Shown: positions 1 to 7,225, counted from the stretch's first letter. The stretch is DNA of 10,930 bases from Chloroflexota bacterium (GCA_016210425.1 JACQUE010000035.1:1-10930); one strand, 5' to 3'. Made by a program: numbers and translations. Notes: generated by a model from the letters alone, not told the origin.

Positions 1-73
1 GATCCTCTTGGTCCTTGTCCTCGCCTTTCTTCTGGCCATGTCTATCCTGGGCATAATCTCTCTGGCTCCTTGA
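1..73 (+). CDS. C-terminal end of a membrane protein (5' truncated by window edge)
   Basis: The reading frame beginning at base 2 is open from the window edge and ends at a TGA at 71-73. It encodes 23 residues, ILLVLVLAFLLAMSILGIIS followed by LAP. This is almost purely hydrophobic and long enough for one transmembrane helix, so it looks like the last helix of an integral membrane protein. It stops 19 bases before the MarR gene, which suggests co-transcription with it. MarR regulators often sit beside the transporter they control, so a drug or efflux transporter is possible, but 23 residues cannot identify the family. A chance open frame is the alternative. The very hydrophobic composition and the position directly before a start codon with its own RBS favour a real gene end. 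Confidence 0.5.
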   Translation, partial: ILLVLVLAFLLAMSILGIISLAP

Positions 74-92
74 GTCCAAAGGAAGACCTTAA

Positions 93-647
93 ATGACAGA
101 GGACCACGTCAAGGATACGGCAACCAAAGGCGGAACCTTCGACAGATTTTACGGCATGCCGCCGACGGCCTTCTGGAACTGGGTGATGATCCGTCACATC
201 CAGGACTCTATGTGGAAGGTGACAGACAGGCTGGCCGGACGGTGCGGCCTGAGCGCCAGCCAGTACATCACCCTCTTCATGGTCTGCTCCGCGAAGCATC
301 CCGTCAAACAGGCCGACCTCGGGCCCTGGCTCTTTCAGGAGCAAAACACCATCAGCGGCCTGGTTAGCCGGATGGAAAAGAAGGGGCTTATCCGGCGGGA
401 GCGGAGCAGGGAGGACCGCCGACAGGTGCTTATTGGGCCCACCGCTGTTGGCCATGAGCTGGTACGAAAGGCCTATGAAGCTATCTGTGATATCTCAGTC
501 GATTTCCTCTCCAGCATCAGCATGGATGAACATGAACAGCTTGCGGCCCTCCTGACAAAGCTGCGGGCTAAGGCCTTCACGTATTTGGACATCTGCGCAG
601 AAGAGATGGATGGGCTCGTCGGGAAGCGAGGGGAGCAGTCGGCATAG
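93..647 (+). CDS. MarR-family winged-helix transcriptional regulator
   Basis: This encodes a 184-residue cytoplasmic DNA-binding protein, probably a dimer that represses nearby genes until a ligand or oxidant releases it. The MarR layout is visible. A helical N-terminal dimerisation part covers about residues 22-50. A winged helix-turn-helix follows at about 53-118, with a recognition helix around QNTISGLVSRMEKKG (84-98). The wing contains the family signature RERSREDRRQ (102-111), including the conserved Asp-Arg. A C-terminal helix (about 120-170) completes the dimer interface. The protein is about 40 residues longer than a typical MarR, mainly through N- and C-terminal extensions. AAGGAAG at 79-85, seven bases before the ATG, supports this start. 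It has four cysteines (51, 65, 132, 168), so redox sensing is possible but unproven. Its target could be the upstream membrane protein, itself, or the downstream importer. Confidence 0.9.
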   Translation: MTEDHVKDTATKGGTFDRFYGMPPTAFWNWVMIRHIQDSMWKVTDRLAGRCGLSASQYITLFMVCSAKHPVKQADLGPWLFQEQNTISGLVSRMEKKGLIRRERSREDRRQVLIGPTAVGHELVRKAYEAICDISVDFLSSISMDEHEQLAALLTKLRAKAFTYLDICAEEMDGLVGKRGEQSA

Positions 648-668
648 CCGGCATATCATCGAAATGGG

Positions 669-698
669 TAGACAGCCAATACAGGCTTCATATACGAT
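669..698 (+). promoter_or_regulatory. Possible sigma-70-type promoter ahead of the importer operon
   Basis: TAGACA (669-674) matches the -35 consensus TTGACA at five of six positions. It is followed, 16 or 18 bases later, by the weak -10 candidates TATACG (691-696) or TACGAT (693-698). It lies in the 146-base gap between the MarR gene and the binding-protein gene, where an operon promoter and a MarR operator would be expected. The match is modest and could be chance. I found no convincing MarR-type palindrome in the gap. Confidence 0.22.
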
Positions 699-776
699 AC
701 GCGCGAAGTAGGAGGCCATCTCTGTCACCCATCATCGGTCAACCGTGCGGGATGCACATTAGTCAGACGGCTAGAC

Positions 777-784
777 AAGGGAGG
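777..784 (+). promoter_or_regulatory. Ribosome binding site that sets the start of the binding protein
   Basis: AAGGGAGG is a near-perfect Shine-Dalgarno sequence, nine bases before the ATG at 794. It decides the start. The more upstream in-frame ATG at 752 has no such site, and it would place 14 polar residues ahead of the signal peptide. Confidence 0.8.
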
Positions 785-793
785 TATGTAGGT

Positions 794-2671
794 ATGAGTA
801 GGTTGAGGAAGAGGACGGGGCTCTCGCTGGCCCTTTGCGGGCTCCTTCTCGTCGCGCTGCTGGCGCTTGCCGCCTGTGGCAAGGAAGAGAAGGCAACGCC
901 CACCACGGCAGCGGGCAGTCCGACGGCTGCCGCTACCAAGGCTGCCACCCCAGCCACCACCGGCAGCCCCACGGCAGCGGCCACCACCGCAGCCACGGCA
1001 GCGGCGCAACCCACGGCAGGCGCTAAGCCGATCGACCTGTCTGGGCACAGCGCGACGATGCAGAAGTATCTGCAGTCTAACGACCCCAACAAGTATCCGG
1101 CCGACAAGTCAACGCCCAAGCGAGGCGGAGAGATCAACGGCGCTTTCGGGGCGCCACCAGACTGGGACATCGTCACGAGCCAGAACGTCTCGCTCATGAC
1201 CATGGCCCCGGTCATCTACTCCGGCCTTGTGAGGCCTGACCTCATTCGAGGTAAATCGATCGTCAACCCGGCGCCGAAGCCGTACATGGTGGAGAGCTGG
1301 CAGCAAGCGGCCGACGGTCTGTCCTGGACCTTCAAGGTACGCCAGGGCATGAAATGGCAGAACAAGCCACCGGTCAACGGTCGGGACGTGACCATCCAGG
1401 ACATGAAATACGGCCTGGACCTCCTCCGTACGCAGTTCGCCATCAAGGCCGACTTTGCCGACATCACCGACGTCCAGGTTGTCGACAACCAGACCCTCAA
1501 GGTTATCACCAGCAGGCCATTCCCAGACCTCATCGACACTCTCATGACGATGGGCAGCATGATTATATCCAAAGAGTGCTTCGAGAGTGAGGACTGCCGG
1601 AAGAAGGCGCCCGTCGGCGCCGGCCCCTTCATGCTGGAGTCGGTGGAGCCTAACGTCAAGACGGTGCTGACGAAGAACCCCAACTTCTGGGGCAAGGACG
1701 ACCAGGGTAACCAGTTGCCCTATATCGACAAGATCAACCTCCTCGTCTTCAGCGACCCCGTAGCCAGCATTGCCGCCTTCCGGACCGGCAAGCTTGACGT
1801 CACCTACGTCTACGGAACGCGCGACCTCCTGGACATCCTGAAGAGCAACCCGGACACCATCTTCGGCCTTCAGGGCCCGGCGCACCTCTACACCCTGAAC
1901 AACACGGTCATGCACCTGAAGCAGCGCGACGGAGCCCCCTGGAACGACGCGAGGGTCCGGCTGGCCATGTCCATGGCCACCGACCGCAAGTCAATCGTCG
2001 ACAACGCCTTCGATGGCTTGGGCACCCCGGGGCAACCGGTGCCTTTTGAGCAGCTAGGCCTCAGCTTCTTCCCCAGCTTCAAGGAGATGGAAGCCTACGG
2101 CAAGGCCTGGATATACGACCCCAAGGAGGCCAAGAAGCTCCTGGCCGACGCCGGCTACCCCAACGGCTTCAAGGTCAAGGTGGCAACCTTCGGCACCTCG
2201 GGCACCGCTTGGAACGGGCTGCTGATCTGGCAGCAGAACTGGAAGGACGTCGGAATCGACATGGAGATCGTCCAGGCCGCCGACGGCGCGGCCTACTACG
2301 GCCTGATGACGAAGGCCTCCTACGACGACCTCTACTACCAGGCCAGCATGAACTTCACGTGGACCCGGCCCAGCAAGGCGGCATACAACACGCTGTACAG
2401 CAAGGGCTCCAACAACTGGTCCAAGATAAACGACCCCAAGCTGGACGACCTGTTGAGCAAGGCTGACGCCGCAACCACGCTGGAGCAGAAGACCACCTAC
2501 CTGAAACAGGTGGTGCAGGCCGAGGGCGAGAACCCGCACATGATCTACGGCATAGCCCCCTTCCGCTTCGAGCTCATGCAGCCGTGGACGCGGAACTTCG
2601 GCGGCTACCCGGACGGCCAGATCTTCGGCTGGGGCATGCGCACGCTTATCGACGCCTGGGTCAACAAATAG
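794..2671 (+). CDS. ABC importer substrate-binding lipoprotein, family 5 (peptide/nickel type)
   Basis: This encodes a 625-residue extracytoplasmic solute-binding protein that delivers substrate to the two permeases encoded downstream. The lipoprotein signal is clear: basic MSRLRKR, a hydrophobic core, and the lipobox LAAC with the lipidated cysteine at residue 28. A low-complexity Ala/Thr/Pro/Gly tether (about 33-78) includes two copies of GSPTAAAT. The SBP_bac_5 fold then starts near residue 110 (RGGEINGAFG). Recognisable stretches are ADGLSWTFKVRQGMKW, APVGAGPFMLE and DARVRLAMSMATDRKSIV. The mature protein has only two other cysteines (262 and 268, in ECFESEDC), which probably form a disulfide. 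The substrate cannot be read from sequence. Peptides are the default, but family members also bind sugars, nickel and other solutes. The Ala/Thr/Pro tether resembles lipoproteins of Chloroflexota. An in-frame ATG at 752 is a less likely start. Confidence 0.9.
   Translation: MSRLRKRTGLSLALCGLLLVALLALAACGKEEKATPTTAAGSPTAAATKAATPATTGSPTAAATTAATAAAQPTAGAKPIDLSGHSATMQKYLQSNDPNKYPADKSTPKRGGEINGAFGAPPDWDIVTSQNVSLMTMAPVIYSGLVRPDLIRGKSIVNPAPKPYMVESWQQAADGLSWTFKVRQGMKWQNKPPVNGRDVTIQDMKYGLDLLRTQFAIKADFADITDVQVVDNQTLKVITSRPFPDLIDTLMTMGSMIISKECFESEDCRKKAPVGAGPFMLESVEPNVKTVLTKNPNFWGKDDQGNQLPYIDKINLLVFSDPVASIAAFRTGKLDVTYVYGTRDLLDILKSNPDTIFGLQGPAHLYTLNNTVMHLKQRDGAPWNDARVRLAMSMATDRKSIVDNAFDGLGTPGQPVPFEQLGLSFFPSFKEMEAYGKAWIYDPKEAKKLLADAGYPNGFKVKVATFGTSGTAWNGLLIWQQNWKDVGIDMEIVQAADGAAYYGLMTKASYDDLYYQASMNFTWTRPSKAAYNTLYSKGSNNWSKINDPKLDDLLSKADAATTLEQKTTYLKQVVQAEGENPHMIYGIAPFRFELMQPWTRNFGGYPDGQIFGWGMRTLIDAWVNK
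903..1004 (+). repeat. Short direct repeats encoding the lipoprotein linker
   Basis: The 12-base unit CCACGGCAGCGG occurs exactly three times, at 903-914, 969-980 and 993-1004. A partial fourth copy begins at 1011. All are spaced by multiples of three, so they encode the same residues (Thr-Ala-Ala) and keep the frame. They make up the Ala/Thr tether of the binding protein and probably arose by slippage or in-frame duplication. Confidence 0.7.
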
Positions 2672-2712
2672 CGCAAATACTAGAAAGTTTCGGGAACACG
2701 TAGTAGAATAGG

Positions 2713-2764
2713 CCATTATCTAGGCGGGGCTGGGGTTTCTTACCCCAGCCCGCCTAGATAATGG
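2713..2764 (+). promoter_or_regulatory. Long intercistronic hairpin between binding protein and permease
   Basis: The left arm (2713-2735) and right arm (2743-2764) are complementary over 22 base pairs, with a single extra G bulged in the left arm. They enclose the seven-base loop TTTCTTA. The arms read CCATTATCTAGGCGGG... and ...CCCGCCTAGATAATGG. No run of T follows, so it is not a standard intrinsic terminator. In binding-protein importers, hairpins at this position are known to protect the upstream mRNA from 3' exonucleases or to reduce read-through, giving an excess of binding protein. I infer that role here. The rest of the 136-base gap holds two TAGAATA motifs (2704-2710 and 2782-2788), each resembling a -10 box but lacking a good -35. 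Confidence 0.85.
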
Positions 2765-2807
2765 GACAACCGGGCGGCCGATAGAATAAGCGGCTGGGGC
2801 AGTTGAG

Positions 2808-3758
2808 ATGCAGAGATACGTGATAAGACGACTTCTCCTTGCGGTCCTGGTCCTGTTCCTCGTCTCACTGGGCACCTTCACGCTGATCCGACTGGTGCCT
2901 GGGGATGTCATCGACGCTATGGCTGCCCAGCAGACGACAATCACAGGCGACGCCGCGGCGAAGATAAGGCACGACATAGGCCTGGATAGACCCTTCTACA
3001 GGCAATACCTCACCTGGATGAAAGGCCTCTTCACAGGAAACTGGGGCAGCTCTATCTTCATCGGGACGCCGGTCCGCACCAACATCAGCAAGGCCCTACC
3101 CGTCAGCCTGGAGATCGGCATCCTCGCCCTTATACTCGCCATCTGCATCGGGATACCCATTGGGGTCTTATCCGCTTTAAGGCAAGACAAACCTGTCGAC
3201 TACGCCGGGCGCCTGATCGCCATCGGCGGCATCTCCATGCCCGATTTCTGGATCGGGACCATGTTCATTCTCTACTCCTCCCTATGGTGGCACTACCAGC
3301 CGCCTCTGGGTTGGAGCGGCTTCATCGACGAGCCCTGGAACAACTTCCAGCGGGTCATCTTCCCCGCCCTCATCCTGGGCTTCCGGCTCTCCGCATCAAG
3401 CATGCGCATGACCCGTTCCACGATGCTGGAAGTGCTGCGGCAGGACTACATAAGGACCGCCTGGTCGAAAGGGCTGCGCGAGCGGGTGGTCATCTACAGA
3501 CACGCCTTAAAGAACGCCATGATCCCCGTTGTGACCATCATCGGGTCGCAGACGGCGCTGATCATCGGCGGTACCGTCATCATTGAGACGCTCTTCACCC
3601 TGCCCGGCATGGGGCTGCTGACGCTGAACGCCATCCGCCAGAGGGATTATCCTCAGGTGCAGGGGAACGTCGTTGTTCTCTCCACGTTCATCGTCCTTAT
3701 GAACCTCCTGGTAGACATTTCATACGCCTGGCTTGACCCCCGCATACGCTATCGGTAG
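2808..3758 (+). CDS. ABC importer permease, DppB/OppB type
   Basis: This encodes a 316-residue inner-membrane permease, one half of the heterodimeric channel of a peptide/nickel-class importer. It opens with the family's typical N-terminus: MQRYVIRRLLLAVLVLFLVS, then a helix ending in RLVPGD (28-33). The periplasmic segment follows, with IGLDRPFYRQYL at about 57-68. Several further transmembrane segments run from about residue 100 to the end. The EAA loop that contacts the ATPase is at about 213-240 (DYIRTAWSKGLRERVVIYRH), followed by the conserved PGMG (266-269). The C-terminus WLDPRIRYR is typical of DppB proteins. The length is normal and nothing is broken. Only a weak ribosome site (GGGG, then GAG just before the ATG) is visible, which fits lower expression than the binding protein. 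Family membership is secure; the substrate is not. Confidence 0.95.
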   Translation: MQRYVIRRLLLAVLVLFLVSLGTFTLIRLVPGDVIDAMAAQQTTITGDAAAKIRHDIGLDRPFYRQYLTWMKGLFTGNWGSSIFIGTPVRTNISKALPVSLEIGILALILAICIGIPIGVLSALRQDKPVDYAGRLIAIGGISMPDFWIGTMFILYSSLWWHYQPPLGWSGFIDEPWNNFQRVIFPALILGFRLSASSMRMTRSTMLEVLRQDYIRTAWSKGLRERVVIYRHALKNAMIPVVTIIGSQTALIIGGTVIIETLFTLPGMGLLTLNAIRQRDYPQVQGNVVVLSTFIVLMNLLVDISYAWLDPRIRYR

Positions 3759-3811
3759 AACGAGGACTTGACGAGATGTCTGCAGGCAGTGATTTATCCA
3801 GAGTCAGAAGT

Positions 3812-3817
3812 AAGGGG
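3812..3817 (+). promoter_or_regulatory. Ribosome binding site that sets the start of the second permease
   Basis: AAGGGG lies seven bases before the ATG at 3825. The frame is open back to a TTG at 3768, but that codon has GAGGA only one base upstream, too close for initiation. The 3825 start also gives an N-terminus of normal length for the family. Confidence 0.7.
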
Positions 3818-3824
3818 TAGCACT

Positions 3825-4733
3825 ATGGCAGGTGAGGCAGCATCCGCAGCCGACGCCCTAGTCATTGCAGCACTGAGGCCCAAACCATCGCGCTGGAAGG
3901 GAATCGTAAGGTTTGCCCGGCAGAAGCCCCTGGGGGCAATAGCCGCCCTCGTCATCTTCCTGCTGGTGCTTATAGCGATCCTGGGCCCGCTCATCGCGCC
4001 CTTTGACCCGCTGGAGATGCACCTCCGCGATAGGCTCCTCGGTCCAAGCGGCCGGTACTGGTTCGGGACCGATGACATTGGGCGTGATGTCTTAAGCCGG
4101 CTCATCTATGGATCGCGGACCTCGCTCTTCGTCGGCCTGATGGCCGTGGGGATGGGAACCACCTTCGGCACTATGATGGGCATCCTGTCCGGATACTTTG
4201 AGGGCAAGGTGGACCTGATCATCCAGCGGGTTGCCGATACCATCATGTCCTTTCCAGGGCTCATCTTCCTGATGACCATCGTTGCCGTCCTGGGAACGGG
4301 CCTCTTCAACGCCATGCTTGCCATCGCCGTCTTAATATGGCCTTCCGAATCGAGGATCCTGCGAGGGGCCGTGCTCTCGGCCAAGCAGAACGCCTATGTC
4401 GATGCCGCCCGCTCTATCGGCGCCTCCGACCTGCGCATCCTGCTCCGGCACATCTTGCCCAACGTCATGGCGCCCATCATAATCATCGCGTCGGTGATGC
4501 TGGGCGGCGCCATTCTGCTGGAGGCATCCTTGAGCTTCCTGGGCCTGGGTACGCCCCCGCCGAGGCCATCGTGGGGCGGCATGTTGAGCGCCGAAGGGAG
4601 GCGCTACATGGAGAGCGCCCCTTGGCTGGCCGTCGCTCCGGGCGTAACCATCAGCATCGTGGTCCTTGCCTTCAACCTGCTGGGCGATGCGCTCCGCGAT
4701 ATCCTGGACCCCCGACTGCGTGGGACCCAGTAA
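3825..4733 (+). CDS. ABC importer permease, DppC/OppC type
   Basis: This encodes a 302-residue inner-membrane permease that pairs with the DppB-type subunit. A cytoplasmic N-terminal segment (1-35) leads into a first transmembrane helix (about 37-58). Next comes the family signature YWFGTDDIGRDVLSRLIYG (78-96). After further helices, the EAA loop lies at about 190-217 (AYVDAARSIGASDLRILLRH), followed by LEASLSFLGLG (232-242) and PSWGGML (248-254). The end, NLLGDALRDILDPRLRG, is characteristic of OppC/DppC. It follows the first permease after 66 bases in which I see nothing beyond the ribosome site. It is the last gene before a terminator hairpin, so the DppD/DppF-type ATPases this channel needs must be encoded elsewhere. 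Confidence 0.95.
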   Translation: MAGEAASAADALVIAALRPKPSRWKGIVRFARQKPLGAIAALVIFLLVLIAILGPLIAPFDPLEMHLRDRLLGPSGRYWFGTDDIGRDVLSRLIYGSRTSLFVGLMAVGMGTTFGTMMGILSGYFEGKVDLIIQRVADTIMSFPGLIFLMTIVAVLGTGLFNAMLAIAVLIWPSESRILRGAVLSAKQNAYVDAARSIGASDLRILLRHILPNVMAPIIIIASVMLGGAILLEASLSFLGLGTPPPRPSWGGMLSAEGRRYMESAPWLAVAPGVTISIVVLAFNLLGDALRDILDPRLRGTQ

Positions 4734-4753
4734 AAGGCTGCCGAGAAAGAAGT

Positions 4754-4776
4754 GAGGCCCACCATTTGGTGGGCCT
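4754..4776. terminator. Terminator hairpin shared by two convergent operons
   Basis: A perfect 10-base-pair GC-rich stem, GAGGCCCACC pairing with GGTGGGCCTC, encloses the loop ATT T (4764-4767). It lies 20 bases after the stop of the plus-strand permease and 22 bases from the stop of the minus-strand GH57 gene. Downstream on the plus strand the sequence is TAACTTG, only weakly T-rich. On the minus strand the hairpin is followed by ACTTCTTTCTC, a better T-rich tract. It probably ends transcription from both sides. Confidence 0.75.
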
Positions 4777-4798
4777 CTAACTTGCCCTCACATTCCCC

Positions 4799-7225
4799 TC
4801 ATTCCACCCGTATGACCAAGCGCTCGCCGAGGGCCCGAAACCGATCGGTCCACAAGCGGGCCGCTTCATCTCCATGCTCAGCCCGAGCCTTGAAGTCCGG
4901 ATATATAGTTTGCAGCATCTCATAGTAGCTGTTTTGCGTCTGCCAGAGGTCCAGTTCAAAGGGCAAGGAGGTAGCCATCTCCACAACCGCGTGCAGTCTC
5001 TCCAGGAGGGGCAGTTCTCCAGGCTGGGCCCGAAAGTACCTAGCCAACCGTTCCAGGCTCTGCTCCAGGGTGTAGCTCAAGCCTCCTGTATCGAGGTCTA
5101 TCTTCCAAGCCCTCGCCTCCTCCAGCAGCGGCAGGATGCGCTCCGGAACCGGCGTATCCTCAGCGAAGGCACGGCGCAGGCTGGAGTTCAAGGCGAGAGT
5201 GGCCGCCGAGTGAAAGGCCCCCGGAAGCGGCATCCCGAGCTCTGTCAGGAAGCGCATCAGGGGGGCATGGTGCTCGTAGACCTGCCGATACATGGCCTCG
5301 GCATCAGCCAAGCTCGTATCCAGTATCAGGTTAAGTATTCTCCGCTGCTCATCGCGGAACAGAGACCTCAACGAGTAGATAACCTTGAAGTTACGGTCCA
5401 GCATCCGGATCGACCGGGGCAAGTCGGAGGCGAGGAAGGGCTCGGTCAGGTCACGAACCAGCGCCCGATACCCTTCGTCCGCGCCGTCGGGCTGGACACC
5501 GGCCGCCACGTTGTGGTCGCCGAAGTGGAGCACCCCAAAGCTCAGATCCAAGCTCTCCCGCGTGATTTCGCATGTGACGCCAATACGGCCCGTGGCAAGC
5601 TGGAGAGCGCCCGTCTGATGCCTGTGGTAGTCCTCCCGCTTCACCTGGTAACAATAGACACGCGCCTGCTCCGGGTATTCCTGGAAGAGAGAGCTCACCA
5701 CATAGTGAGCGGCGACCTTCTCCAGGTCCACCACTGCCGGCTTGACCAGCCTCTCGTAGATGGCGCGCCCGTCCCCGTACTCCGGCAGATTGCTCCGGGC
5801 CCTGGCGAGTAACTGCAAGAAGCGCTCTTCCAGGGAATCGCCGAAGAGCTCCTGACCGATCTGGATAGAGCGGCCGGCGTACTGCAATACCTGTACCGTC
5901 TCGATGCCCGAAAGCTCATCAAAGAACCAGCCACAGCTCGTGTACATGAGCATAGCGTGACGCTGAAGCTCCAGGAGCTTCAGGACGCTCGTCTGCTCGG
6001 TCTCACTAAGCTCGTGTAAGGCGTGGCGTCTAAAGAAGCGCTGCACGCAGGGAGTGGAGCGGTCTAGGATAACCGTAATGTAATCATCGCGGGCAGCCCA
6101 AGGGTCCTTTAAGAACTGAGGAGCGTGCTCCTCGTAACAGCGCTCAAGGTTGTCCCGCAACCAATCCAGGGCCTCACGCAGCGGCTCCCGCCAACTCTGG
6201 TCCCAGCCAGGATGTCCCCCTGTGTTGCAGCCGCAGTTGCTCCGCCAGCGCTCTACGCCGTGGCCGCAGCTCCAGGAAGTGTTTTCGAAGATCTCCACCT
6301 CATGAGTGGCGGGGTTCTTCTCAAGGAATTCCCCGTAGTTGGTCAATCTGGCCAGGTTGTTAACCTCGATATAGTTGAGGGCATAGGCCAAAGCCATGTC
6401 CCCATGGCGCCGATGATGACCGTATGTCTCCCCATCGGTTGCCACGTTGATCAACTGGGGCCATGTGCGTCCCGAAGAGAAGCCCCCAGCGAGAGCCCGG
6501 GCAAACTGATCGCCTCTCTCCAGGAGGTTGCCGAAGGCCAGGGCTTGCGAAAGATGGCCGTCGTAGAAGAAGACGTTGATAACGCGGCCCGAGGGAAGAC
6601 GGGCTTCGTAAGCCATAGTTGGGTCGATGCGATCGCCCGATGCGTCCTGCCATTCCTGCGACCCGATGCGGCGCACCCGCCGGGCTTGGTGAGGCGCCAG
6701 CATGGTGAAGCGAATCCCCAGCTCCGATAGTATCTCCAGGGTCTCAATGTCGACCGCGGTCTCCGGCAGCCACATGCCCTCGGGAGGCCTCCAGAAGCGG
6801 TGCTTGAAGTCACGGATCCCCCAAAGGACCTGAGTATGCTTGTCACGCTTGTTGGCAAGGGGCATGATCATATGATTGTAGGCCTGAGCCATCGCGGAGC
6901 CGTGGCCCGAGAAGTTCTGCAGGCTCTGGCGGTCGGCCTTGAGGATAGCACGATAGACCGTTGGAGACTCGGCCTCCAGCCACGCCATCAAAGTGGGGCC
7001 GATATTGAAGCTTATCTTGGCGTAGTTGTTGATGATGTGGGAGATGCGGCCCTGAGGATCGAGGGTACGGGCGGCTGTGTTGGGAGCGTAGCACTCGGCA
7101 GTTATGCGCTCGTTCCAGTCATGGTAAGGATAGGCCGTATCCTGGAGCTCTATCCGCTCAAGCCACGGGTTCTCACGTGGCGGCTGATAGAAGTGGCCAT
7201 GTATGCAGATGTAGCGCTCCGTCAC
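4799..7225 (-). CDS. GH57-family glycoside hydrolase with DUF3536-type C-terminal region
   Basis: This encodes an 808-residue, probably cytoplasmic enzyme (no signal peptide) expected to act on alpha-glucans by a retaining mechanism; its actual reaction is not known. GH57 motifs are visible in order: HGHFYQPPRENPW (9-21, region 1), then RPPEGMWLPETAVD (146-159), where Glu155 is the likely nucleophile. VATDGETYGHHRRHGD (261-276) follows, with Asp264 the likely acid/base. A Cys/Trp-rich stretch, SWSCGHGVERWRSNCGC (317-333), follows. The family-typical TSCGWFFDELSG is at 429-440. Residues from about 510 to 800 match the length and helical character of the uncharacterised DUF3536 region. The start is GTG at 7225, overlapping the treZ stop by four bases (GTGA) and preceded by a strong ribosome site. 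It is the last gene of the glgB-treZ operon, so a role in glycogen or trehalose turnover is inferred. Hydrolase, transferase and branching activity are all possible. Confidence 0.88.
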   Translation of the reverse strand: MTERYICIHGHFYQPPRENPWLERIELQDTAYPYHDWNERITAECYAPNTAARTLDPQGRISHIINNYAKISFNIGPTLMAWLEAESPTVYRAILKADRQSLQNFSGHGSAMAQAYNHMIMPLANKRDKHTQVLWGIRDFKHRFWRPPEGMWLPETAVDIETLEILSELGIRFTMLAPHQARRVRRIGSQEWQDASGDRIDPTMAYEARLPSGRVINVFFYDGHLSQALAFGNLLERGDQFARALAGGFSSGRTWPQLINVATDGETYGHHRRHGDMALAYALNYIEVNNLARLTNYGEFLEKNPATHEVEIFENTSWSCGHGVERWRSNCGCNTGGHPGWDQSWREPLREALDWLRDNLERCYEEHAPQFLKDPWAARDDYITVILDRSTPCVQRFFRRHALHELSETEQTSVLKLLELQRHAMLMYTSCGWFFDELSGIETVQVLQYAGRSIQIGQELFGDSLEERFLQLLARARSNLPEYGDGRAIYERLVKPAVVDLEKVAAHYVVSSLFQEYPEQARVYCYQVKREDYHRHQTGALQLATGRIGVTCEITRESLDLSFGVLHFGDHNVAAGVQPDGADEGYRALVRDLTEPFLASDLPRSIRMLDRNFKVIYSLRSLFRDEQRRILNLILDTSLADAEAMYRQVYEHHAPLMRFLTELGMPLPGAFHSAATLALNSSLRRAFAEDTPVPERILPLLEEARAWKIDLDTGGLSYTLEQSLERLARYFRAQPGELPLLERLHAVVEMATSLPFELDLWQTQNSYYEMLQTIYPDFKARAEHGDEAARLWTDRFRALGERLVIRVE

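Noticed and set aside
786..791. A start-stop pair (ATG TAG) just before the binding-protein start, a possible minimal upstream open frame
   Set aside because: It is only one base from the ribosome site, too close to initiate, and probably arises by chance.
752..793. ATG at 752 as the start of the binding protein
   Set aside because: It would add 14 polar residues before the signal peptide and lacks a ribosome site. The ATG at 794 has an excellent one and gives a standard lipoprotein signal.
648..793. A MarR operator palindrome in the gap before the importer
   Set aside because: I saw only short partial symmetries, such as the repeated CGGCATA near 638-653, and nothing of the length expected of a MarR site.
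1109..1915. A minus-strand open frame (268 codons) opposite the binding-protein gene
   Set aside because: It lies wholly within the family 5 binding-protein gene, has a low-complexity Val/Asp/Gly-rich translation and no recognisable domain.
3768..3824. TTG at 3768 as the start of the second permease
   Set aside because: The GAGGA motif is only one base upstream, and the extra 19 residues are not family-like. The ATG at 3825 has AAGGGG at good spacing.
4874..5812. A long plus-strand open frame (312 codons) opposite the GH57 gene
   Set aside because: It is antisense to a well-supported GH57 coding sequence, shows no family motifs, and is explained by GC-rich codon bias leaving the opposite strand open.
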